Assembly: GCF_024707545.1 (NCBI RefSeq)
Contig: NZ_CP062229.1
Span: 4,011,501 to 4,075,500, forward strand
Origin: Mesorhizobium onobrychidis
Lineage (GTDB): Bacteria > Pseudomonadota > Alphaproteobacteria > Rhizobiales > Rhizobiaceae
Length of the DNA stretch: 64,000 bases
Direction: 5' to 3'
In this document: one piece after another, positions 57,227 to 64,000 of the stretch
Layout of the letters: every line of letters starts with the position of its first letter
Numbering within the stretch: position 1 is the stretch's first letter
Program-made: the position numbers and the translations under genes
The notes under the pieces: model-generated
Database searches by the model: none
Seen by the model: the letters and a program-made list of their open reading frames with translations, nothing else
What the model was told of the DNA's origin: nothing

Positions 57227-58303
57227 ATGATGTCCCATTTCACCGTTTTCCCCCTCGTGCTCACAGCAGCCATGATGGCCGCCGCTCCAGCACCGGCAGG
57301 AGTGCCGGATCTCGTCCGGGCCGACAGGTTCGTCGAACTTCGGACGGGCGAGCGCCTCTTCCTCCGGGAGGTGCGCCGTTCTGGCGCAGCGTCCGAAGCC
57401 AACTCCGCCGTCCTCCTCGTCCATGGCGCACGCGTGCCCGGCGTTGCTTCCTTCGATCTGCCTGCTGCGGGCGGGTCGCTTGCCGCCGACCTCGCGGCGG
57501 ACGGGCACCTTGTCTATGTCCTGGATATTCGCGGCTACGGCGCATCGAGCCGCCCTGCGGCCATGAACAGTCCGCCGGACAAGTCCGCTCCCCTGATGCG
57601 TACCGACGACGTCGTGGCGGATATTTCCGCAGCGGTCGACGCTATCGCGAAATGGAGCGACGTTTCGAGGGTAAGCCTCGTCGGCTGGGCCACCGGCGGA
57701 CATTGGGCCGGCGCCTACGCCAGCCGGTTTCCGCAGACGGTTGACCGGCTCATCCTCTACAACACCCTGCATGGAGGCTCAGACCAGCACTCCACTCTTG
57801 GCACCGGCTCGCCGCTCGAAAATCCCGACCGGGCCGGGACGTTCAATGTCCATACGTTCGGCGGTTATCGGCTGAATACACGTCCGAGCCTATTCACCGC
57901 CTGGGACGACAGCATCCCGGTCGCGGACAAGGCCCAGTGGCGCGATCCCGCGGTCGCTGCGGCCTATGGTGATGCAGCACTCGCCTCCGACGAGACGGCG
58001 CCGACGCGCCATTCGCAGAGTTTCCGGTCACCAAGCGGCGCCATGGCCGACAGCTTCGAACTCGCGTTCGATCGCCGGCAATGGTCGGCGGCGGCACTCA
58101 CCATGCCAGTGCTCGTCATCCGCTCCGGACGGGATTTCTGGAGCCGGCCGGAGGACGCGAAGACAATCGTGGACGAAGCACCAAAAGCGGAACGTCTGGA
58201 CATCCCGGAAGCCACGCACTTCGTCCATCTCGACCGCGACGCCGCTGGACGCGGTGTGTTCCTCGACGCCGTGAAGCGGTTTCTCGATCGGCAGGAGGAA
58301 TGA
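57227..58303 (+). CDS. secreted alpha/beta-hydrolase-fold protein with altered nucleophile
   Basis: 358 residues with a signal peptide (VFPLVLTAAMMAAAPAPAG). The fold is recognisable: oxyanion-loop region LLVHGARVPG, LDIRGYGASSRP, the nucleophile elbow VGWATGGHWAG, a possible acid in IRSGRDFW and a His in ATHFVHLDRD. The elbow has Ala155 where Ser is expected (GxSxG reads GWATG). It may be a pseudoenzyme or use another residue. GGAG lies five bases before the ATG at 57227. It is divergent from a LysR gene. Confidence 0.82.
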   Translation: MMSHFTVFPLVLTAAMMAAAPAPAGVPDLVRADRFVELRTGERLFLREVRRSGAASEANSAVLLVHGARVPGVASFDLPAAGGSLAADLAADGHLVYVLDIRGYGASSRPAAMNSPPDKSAPLMRTDDVVADISAAVDAIAKWSDVSRVSLVGWATGGHWAGAYASRFPQTVDRLILYNTLHGGSDQHSTLGTGSPLENPDRAGTFNVHTFGGYRLNTRPSLFTAWDDSIPVADKAQWRDPAVAAAYGDAALASDETAPTRHSQSFRSPSGAMADSFELAFDRRQWSAAALTMPVLVIRSGRDFWSRPEDAKTIVDEAPKAERLDIPEATHFVHLDRDAAGRGVFLDAVKRFLDRQEE

Positions 58304-58398
58304 CCATGAAGGGTAGTTCATGTGTCCTGCGGGAGCAGCAGCCGCAACGGTGTCAGGTCGACCGCCTCCAGGCTTTGCGGCTACCGTCCACCCGACAG

Positions 58399-59445
58399 CT
58401 ACTCACCGTGCGGTTGCGGGGCTACGCCTATCTCCGCCGCGCCACATCTCGACTCTCCCGTCTCCGCCATTTCCCTGCGCGTACAAACGTCAGACTTCAC
58501 CAGGCCGGCGCCGTTTCCTTGGATGTACATGCTTTTTTTGTCATCGATGAACGCACCCATCGCGGCGAGGTGGTCGGCGAAGCCGGCAACGAACCGCCTG
58601 ACCTTCAACGGAATGAAGCGGTTCGATGGATAGACCGCATGCACATGGTGCGGCGCATAGTGCCAGTCCGGCAGCACATGTTCGAGCAAGCCTTCGGCGA
58701 TGAGCGGATCGAGTATCACCCTGTGCCCGAGGCCGATGCCGACGCCGGACAGCAACGCCTGATGATTGAGCAGCGAATTGTCAGAGCGCATGGCCGGCCG
58801 GATTCGCACCTCGGCCTTTTCGCCGCCCGGGCCGGTGAGCGGCACGACATCGCGTTTCCTGATGTGGGCGTAAAGCAGATAATCATGGTCGGCGAGATCT
58901 TCCGGGCGCCGCGGCCGGCCCCTGCGGTCGAGATACTCTGGCGTCGCCGCGAGGCAGCGCCCGATCACGCCGAGCTTGCGCACGATCAGCCGGTCGTCAT
59001 CGATGGTCCCCATACGGATCGCCACGTCGAGCCCCTCTGCGATCACATCGACGAAACTGTCGGTCAGCGCCACGTCGAGCAACAGTTCCGGATAGGCGCG
59101 CTTGAACTCGATCAGATAGCTGCCAAGCACGCCGGCGCCGAAGCTGGCCGGCGCGCCGACGGCAAGACGTCCGCACATCTTCGATTCGAGGCAGCCGACG
59201 CTGCGGTCCGCCTCCTCGATGCGCTCAATGATGTCGCGGGCGCGCTCCAGATAACGCCGGCCGGCTTCCGTCGGCGAAACATGGCGGGTTGTACGGTCAA
59301 AGAGCCGGACGCCTAGACGCTTTTCCAGTGCGCGGATCTGCTGGCTGACGGCCGGCTGGCTCAAGCCCAACTCGCGCGCTGCCGCCGAGAAGCTGGCGGT
59401 ATCGCAGGCGCGTACGAAGCTGGTCAGCTCGGTCAAGCGGTCCAT
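58399..59445 (-). CDS. LysR family transcriptional regulator with C-terminal extension
   Basis: 348 residues. The HTH (TASFSAAARELGLSQPAVSQ) and effector domain are of the usual type (CrgA-like branch). The family normally ends near FAGFADHLAAMGAF; here about 45 further residues follow with no similarity, suggesting a lost stop codon. The start has GGAGAG upstream. It faces a Tat-exported metallo-hydrolase gene that it probably regulates. Confidence 0.9.
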   Translation of the reverse strand: MDRLTELTSFVRACDTASFSAAARELGLSQPAVSQQIRALEKRLGVRLFDRTTRHVSPTEAGRRYLERARDIIERIEEADRSVGCLESKMCGRLAVGAPASFGAGVLGSYLIEFKRAYPELLLDVALTDSFVDVIAEGLDVAIRMGTIDDDRLIVRKLGVIGRCLAATPEYLDRRGRPRRPEDLADHDYLLYAHIRKRDVVPLTGPGGEKAEVRIRPAMRSDNSLLNHQALLSGVGIGLGHRVILDPLIAEGLLEHVLPDWHYAPHHVHAVYPSNRFIPLKVRRFVAGFADHLAAMGAFIDDKKSMYIQGNGAGLVKSDVCTRREMAETGESRCGAAEIGVAPQPHGE

Positions 59446-59465
59446 GATGGCAACTCTCCGTCGTG

Positions 59466-59484
59466 ATTAATAAACAAGAGTAAT
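59466..59484. promoter_or_regulatory. candidate LysR operator between divergent genes
   Basis: ATTA-N11-TAAT (59466-59469, 59481-59484), an AT-rich inverted repeat of the size used by LysR proteins, 21 bases before the LysR start and 101 bases before the divergent metallo-hydrolase gene. Confidence 0.45.
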
Positions 59485-59584
59485 AAGACATATAAGGAAT
59501 CGGCAAGTTCAAAAAGCTGAGCCTATGACATAGACCCGCCTTGCTCCGCCTGGAGCTCTAGATCCCCAAACTGGAGACGATGCA

Positions 59585-60553
59585 ATGCCGCTTTCCCGCC
59601 GCCATTTTCTCGCCGGTGCCGGCCTAACCGGCGGCACTCTCCTAGCCAATGTCTCCGTTCCGGCCTTGGCCCGCGCGCCGCTGGTCGACGCTGCAACGCT
59701 TGGCGCGCTGCGCCGCAACGTGGGATCGGTCCAGGTTACGGCGCTACTAGACGGCTATATCGACATTGGTTCCGAGTTGGTCATCGGGCTCGCTGAGGCC
59801 GATGCGGAGCGGCTGGCTGAGGCCAGCTTCCAGAAGCCCGGACCGCGCCGCGCACCGGTCAATGCCTATCTCATCAATCTGGGCGACCGTCTGGTGCTCG
59901 TCGACGCTGGTACGTCGGACAGCATGGGCCCGTCACTCGGCCGACTTCCGGCCGCTATCGAGGCGGCCGGCGTCTCTCCGCACCAGATCGACACATTGCT
60001 GATTACCCACATGCATCCCGACCATATCAACGGCGTTCTGACTCCCGCCGGTCAGGCGCTGTTTCCCAATGCCGAGCTCATCGTCACCGCCGCCGATTAC
60101 GCCTTCTGGCATGACGACGCGAACATGAACCAGGCGCCGGATGGGGCAAGGCCGTTCTTCATCGGCGCCCGCCAGGCCGCCGCCGCCTATGCGAACCGCG
60201 TGCGGCAGGTGGGTGGCGAGGGCGAGGCGGTCGGCGCGATCCGCACCGTGCCGCTGCCCGGCCACACGCCGGGCCATGCCGGCTTCATCGTGGAATCGGA
60301 CGGCGAGGCGCTGTTCATCTGGGGCGATGTCGTGCACATGGCGACCTACCAGTTCGCGCGCCCGGACTGGAGCATCGCCTTCGATGTCGATTCCAAGCTG
60401 GCTGCCGAAACGCGCAAGCGGACGCTCGACCGGGTCGCTGCTGACCGGATGCTGATCGCCGGCATGCATTTGCCGTTCCCCGGCATCGGCCATGTGGCGC
60501 GCGATGGCGACGCCTATCGCTTCGTGCCGGACGAATGGCCCTATGCACTGTAG
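59585..60553 (+). CDS. Tat-exported metallo-beta-lactamase-fold hydrolase
   Basis: 322 residues. The N-terminus SRRHFLAGAGLTGGTLLAN has the twin-Arg Tat motif. Zinc ligands are visible in THMHPDH, a mid-region Asp/His and GHTPGHAGF, then IWGDVVHM and the His in AGMHLPFPG. The branch resembles quorum-quenching lactonases and sulfatase/phosphatase-like MBL proteins, but the substrate is unknown. It is divergent from the LysR gene. Confidence 0.9.
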   Translation: MPLSRRHFLAGAGLTGGTLLANVSVPALARAPLVDAATLGALRRNVGSVQVTALLDGYIDIGSELVIGLAEADAERLAEASFQKPGPRRAPVNAYLINLGDRLVLVDAGTSDSMGPSLGRLPAAIEAAGVSPHQIDTLLITHMHPDHINGVLTPAGQALFPNAELIVTAADYAFWHDDANMNQAPDGARPFFIGARQAAAAYANRVRQVGGEGEAVGAIRTVPLPGHTPGHAGFIVESDGEALFIWGDVVHMATYQFARPDWSIAFDVDSKLAAETRKRTLDRVAADRMLIAGMHLPFPGIGHVARDGDAYRFVPDEWPYAL

Positions 60554-61058
60554 TGGCGGCCAGCGCGGGAAGGGGCCATCATAGCCCCGCTGCTCAACAC
60601 CACACCCGCCCCTGGCCAGCGCAGCCGATGTCTTTGAGACTTCGGACGATAAATCGGCTCCTTTTGGTCTGGCACGGCAGAAGCCTGCTCACCTCCCTCG
60701 CGCCGCGCGAAACAGCGACGTCGCCATCGACCGTGCGTCAGCCATCAGCTCAAACTGAACCGGCCGACCACTTTTCTGCTGCACCACGATCGCACGCGTG
60801 CGTATCTGCTGACCGACGACCAAGCTTCCGATCTTGATCTTCACGAGGTCGCATCGGTATCGTGGCGATAGGCGCGCTCTGCCTCGGCTGCCAACTATGA
60901 TCTGTCGCGAAATTCAGTTCTGCACCCGACTTCTGCGACAGATATGATCCATGACGACGGCCACCTGCAAGGCCTGCTTTCAGAGCCGTCACTTCCTGAC
61001 AAGAACGGCCGAGATGGATCGTCTCCCGGCGTTCCCAGCCTGTACCAAGCGTTAGGTA
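60554..61058. other. 505-base intergenic stretch, no gene recognised
   Basis: No frame with a good start and similarity was found. A widely spaced inverted repeat (TCTGTCGC at about 60902-60909 with GCGACAGA at about 60936-60943) could be the end of a degraded element, but no transposase remnant was recognised. Confidence 0.5.
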
Positions 61059-61838
61059 CTAGAACGCGCTGACATAGGCGCCGCCGTCGACCGGTATGTT
61101 CTGCCCGGTCAGGTAGCCGGCATGAACCGAGCACAGGAAGGCGCAAATCTGGCCGAATTCCTCCGGCGTGCCGAGCCGCTTGGCCGGAACGTTGGCTGCT
61201 GCCTGGGTCTTGCGCACGGCGGCAGCAGCCGGATCTTCGGGGGTGCCGGCTTCATGCGGAGGGCGCAGCCTGTCGGTGTCGTGCTTGCCCGGCAGCATGT
61301 TGTTGATCGTCACATTGCGGTCGATCACCGTCCGCGCCACGCCGGCAAGGAACGAAGTCAGGCCGGCGCGCGCGCCGGACGACAGGTCGAGGCCGGGAAT
61401 GGGAACATAGACCGACAACGAGGTGATGTTGACGATGCGGCCGAAGCCGCGCTCGGCCATGCCGTCGATGACAGCCTGAACCAGTTCGACCGGGGTCACC
61501 ATGTTCTGGGTGACGCCTTCGAGGATTTTTTCGCGGTCGAGTTCGCGGAAATCGCGAAACGGCGGTCCGCCATTGTTGTTGACGAGGATATCGGGATCTG
61601 GACAGGCGGCCAGCAGCGCCTTCTGCACCTCGGGCTTCGACACGTCGCCGACGATCTCGGTCACCTCGACGCCAAATCTTTCGCGCAGTTCGGCGGCGGT
61701 CTTCGCCAATTGGTCGGCATTGCGCCCGTTGACGACCAGATCACAGCCGGCCTCGGCCAGCGCCATGGCGCAACCGCGCCCAAGTCCCTTGCTCGAAGCA
61801 CAGACGATGGCCTTTTTTCCGCGAATACCGAGATCCAT
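61059..61838 (-). CDS. SDR family oxidoreductase with atypical active site
   Basis: 259 residues, Rossmann fold. The cofactor loop is CASSKGLGRGCA (TGxxxGxG type) and VNNNGGPP replaces NNAG. After NITSLSVYVPIPGLDLSSGA the usual YxxxK pair is absent (SSGARAG occupies the place). This matches the divergent 3-oxoacyl-ACP-reductase-like SDR branch common in Rhizobiales, whose chemistry is unclear. The end VDGGAYVSAF is typical for the fold. Confidence 0.88.
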   Translation of the reverse strand: MDLGIRGKKAIVCASSKGLGRGCAMALAEAGCDLVVNGRNADQLAKTAAELRERFGVEVTEIVGDVSKPEVQKALLAACPDPDILVNNNGGPPFRDFRELDREKILEGVTQNMVTPVELVQAVIDGMAERGFGRIVNITSLSVYVPIPGLDLSSGARAGLTSFLAGVARTVIDRNVTINNMLPGKHDTDRLRPPHEAGTPEDPAAAAVRKTQAAANVPAKRLGTPEEFGQICAFLCSVHAGYLTGQNIPVDGGAYVSAF

Positions 61839-61957
61839 GGCGATTTCTCCTCTGATTGGCGCGGCAACCTACTCTTGAGGCTGGACCAATCGCAACCGTC
61901 ATACGGTTGTTGCATGAATCGGGGCATAGGCTGCACGAGAGCAACGGTGAGAATCCA

Positions 61958-62788
61958 ATGCCTGGCGCAGAGCCCCGCACTTTCCGCAGCATGTTCATCT
62001 CCGACGTCCATCTCGGATCGAAGGCGGCGAAGGCCGAGTTCCTGATCGATTTCCTGCGCCATCACGACGCCGATATCATCTATCTCGTCGGCGACATCGT
62101 CGACGGCTGGCGGCTGAGACGGAACTGGCACTGGCCGCAGAGCCACAACGACGTCGTCCAGAAATTGCTGCGTAAGGCGCGCAAGGGCGCCAGCATCACC
62201 TACATCGCCGGCAATCACGACGAGTTCGCGCGCCAGTTCCAAGGCGTGCATTTCGGCGGCATCGTCGTCGCCGACCGCGCCGTTCACGAGACCGCCGACG
62301 GCAAACGTCTTCTTGTCATCCATGGCGACCAGTTCGACACTGTCGTCCACAATGCGCGCTGGCTGGCCTATCTTGGCGACTATGCCTACGACGCGGCCAT
62401 GCTCGTCAACCGCGTGGTGACGCGGCTTCGCCAACTGCTTGGCCTGCCTTATTGGTCGTTTTCGTCCTGGGCCAAGGTCAACGTCAAAAAGGCGGTGAAT
62501 TTCATCGGCTCGTTCCAAACCATGCTGACCGAGGAAGCGCGCCGCTCGCATGTCGACGGCGTGATCTGCGGGCACATCCACCATGCCGCGATCGAAAATT
62601 ATGAGGACGTGCAATACATCAACACCGGCGATTGGGTGGAGAGCTGCACCGCGGTGGTCGAGCATTTCGACGGCCGGATGGAGATCCTGCACTGGGCGCA
62701 CGTCCTGCCGGAGGCTCCGGTCGGCAGCGAAGTGCTCGTGCCGATCGACATCGTCGACATCAAAGGCAGGGCAGTCCAGGCTGCCTGA
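61958..62788 (+). CDS. metallophosphoesterase, LpxH-like (UDP-2,3-diacylglucosamine pyrophosphatase type)
   Basis: 276 residues. All five metallophosphoesterase motifs are present: ISDVHLGS, GDIVDGW, AGNHDEF, IHGDQFD and GHIHHA. The spacing and the motif DGWRLRRNWHWPQSHNDVVQ match LpxH-like enzymes of Rhizobiales, which may take part in lipid A synthesis; the exact substrate is not proven. The ATG at 61958 has GGTGAG upstream. Confidence 0.88.
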   Translation: MPGAEPRTFRSMFISDVHLGSKAAKAEFLIDFLRHHDADIIYLVGDIVDGWRLRRNWHWPQSHNDVVQKLLRKARKGASITYIAGNHDEFARQFQGVHFGGIVVADRAVHETADGKRLLVIHGDQFDTVVHNARWLAYLGDYAYDAAMLVNRVVTRLRQLLGLPYWSFSSWAKVNVKKAVNFIGSFQTMLTEEARRSHVDGVICGHIHHAAIENYEDVQYINTGDWVESCTAVVEHFDGRMEILHWAHVLPEAPVGSEVLVPIDIVDIKGRAVQAA

Positions 62789-62898
62789 CGCGATGATGCG
62801 TTAGTCCAGGCGGTTTCGTCGCTTTTTTTGCCATGTTATGGGATCGGCGTGCGTTGCTGGCCGGCCGGTCGAATGCTGCGCCGACGGATTGCCTGTTG

Positions 62899-64000
62899 AT
62901 GTCCTCCCTGCCGCCGCTTTCACCCGAACAACTCGTCAAGCCGCGTCATTTCGAACTGCGCATGGGCCTGATTTTCTTCACACTTTTCGTGCCGCTCGGA
63001 ATACATTTGCCATATTTCCCGCTGTGGTTGCAGGCAGCGGGTTTCGATGCCGAGCAGATAGCGGTCATTCTCGCAGCACCAATGTTCCTGCGCGTGGTGA
63101 CGACGCCATTGCTTACAGCACTGGCCGACAGGGCGAGCGACCGCGCTCATGTCTATGTCGCGCTGATGGCCGCATCTGTGGCTGCGTCCGCCGGTTATTT
63201 CCTGACGCCGACCTACGCCATAGTGCTCGCCGTTTCGCTGGCGCTCACCGTGGTCTGGACACCGCATTCGCCGATTGCCGATTCGCTGGCGCTATCGGGT
63301 GTGCGCCGCTTCGGCTCCAACTACGCAAGCATGCGCAAATGGGGATCGATCTCCTATCTGTGCGCAAATCTTGCGGGCGGTTTCATCCTGTCGGCGACCG
63401 GCGCCCAGGCTGTTCCGATGATCATCTTCGTGGCGTTTGGCGCCGCACTTGCCGTCGGACTGATCGCGCCGCGGCTCGGCCGTCCGCGCCGTGCCTCGCC
63501 GCTTTCGGCGGCCGACATCCAGCAATCGGCGCCAAAACTCCTCAACGCCTATTTCCTGTATTTCTCCATCGGCGTCGGCGTCATCACCGCCAGCCACGCG
63601 TTTCTCTACGGCTTCGTCTCGATCTACTGGAAATCGATCGGCATCGGCGATCAGGTTGTCGGGTTGCTTTGGGGCTGGGGTGTGGTGGCCGAGATCGGCA
63701 TGTTCATGGTCTTTACCCGGGTTTTCGGCTCCTTCTCGGTCGTGTCGATCATGGTGATGGCCGGGATAGGCGCGATCGTGCGCTGGATTGCCTTCCCCAT
63801 GATCTGGCCGCTCGGTCTTGGCATCGCCGGATTCTTCGCTGTCCAGACGCTGCATGCGGTCTCCGTGGCGCTGGTTTTGATCGGCCTGCAGAAAATGATC
63901 GGTGAGACGGTCGCGGAGGAACGCACCGGGGCCGCGCAAGGCATCGCCTATTTCTCCAACGGCTTTTTCACGGCCGTGGTGACGCTCATGTCCGGGCCTC
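62899..64000 (+). CDS. MFS transporter (3' end outside window)
   Basis: An open frame from ATG 62899 runs without a stop to the end of the window, 367 codons. It reads SSLPPLSPEQLVKPRHFELR then repeated hydrophobic helices, with GSNYASMRKWGSISYLCANL and TGAAQGIAYFSNGFFTAVVT, which match the HcaT/MFS_1-like group (nucleoside or phenylpropionate transporter relatives). The substrate is unknown. Confidence 0.85.
   Translation, partial: MSSLPPLSPEQLVKPRHFELRMGLIFFTLFVPLGIHLPYFPLWLQAAGFDAEQIAVILAAPMFLRVVTTPLLTALADRASDRAHVYVALMAASVAASAGYFLTPTYAIVLAVSLALTVVWTPHSPIADSLALSGVRRFGSNYASMRKWGSISYLCANLAGGFILSATGAQAVPMIIFVAFGAALAVGLIAPRLGRPRRASPLSAADIQQSAPKLLNAYFLYFSIGVGVITASHAFLYGFVSIYWKSIGIGDQVVGLLWGWGVVAEIGMFMVFTRVFGSFSVVSIMVMAGIGAIVRWIAFPMIWPLGLGIAGFFAVQTLHAVSVALVLIGLQKMIGETVAEERTGAAQGIAYFSNGFFTAVVTLMSGP

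Noticed and set aside
60902..60943. TCTGTCGC/GCGACAGA inverted repeat as insertion sequence end
   Set aside because: No transposase remnant, second end or target duplication was found.

Overview
The window looks like chromosomal DNA of a Rhizobiales bacterium, most likely Mesorhizobium or a close relative. The evidence is high GC, alphaproteobacterial versions of DivK, PleD, RNase R, TopA, GlmU, GlmS, RecG, SdhE and Mfd, a class II DAHP synthase, a GAAC-N7-GAAC LexA box at dinB, and several families of palindromic rhizobial intergenic repeats. No rRNA, tRNA, CRISPR array or intact insertion sequence was seen.

Layout. 1-6.1 kb: a decayed O-methyltransferase, a small ion channel, an EamA exporter, an SOS-type DNA polymerase IV, a GNAT enzyme and a subtilase remnant. 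6.2-11.6 kb: a secreted protein, the DivK-PleD cell-cycle/c-di-GMP pair, and ribosomal protein L33 between two repeat elements. 11.6-19.1 kb: a long minus-strand block (topA, rnr, a DUF983 protein, a NUDIX hydrolase, an MFS transporter). 19.5-33.1 kb: core metabolism and repair, with CcdA, GlmU and GlmS (both ends of UDP-GlcNAc synthesis), RecG, SdhE, Mfd and DAHP synthase, the last with a possible leader-peptide control region.

33.1-42.5 kb is the accessory part. It starts with a ParDE toxin-antitoxin pair and ends with a RES/Xre pair. Between them lie a DHFR-like reductase, a membrane-tethered LuxR-type regulator next to a putative outer-membrane barrel and an RTX calcium-binding protein, a membrane methyltransferase and a frameshifted EamA gene. 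The regulator, barrel and RTX genes are the best candidate for an undescribed system, but their functional link is inferred only from order and orientation.

42.6-57 kb returns to housekeeping genes (DgkA, hemerythrin, DedA, 3-methyladenine glycosylase, NAD synthetase, an ABC exporter flanked by inverted repeats, GltX, malic enzyme). 57-64 kb holds two LysR genes with divergent enzyme genes, an SDR with an atypical active site, an LpxH-like metallophosphatase and an MFS gene cut by the window end.

The most distinctive non-coding finding is a 162-168 bp element with terminal inverted repeats, present twice and each time starting at the stop codon of the upstream gene. Other notable signals are the LexA box, a 20-bp perfect palindrome before nadE and the inverted repeats around the ABC exporter.
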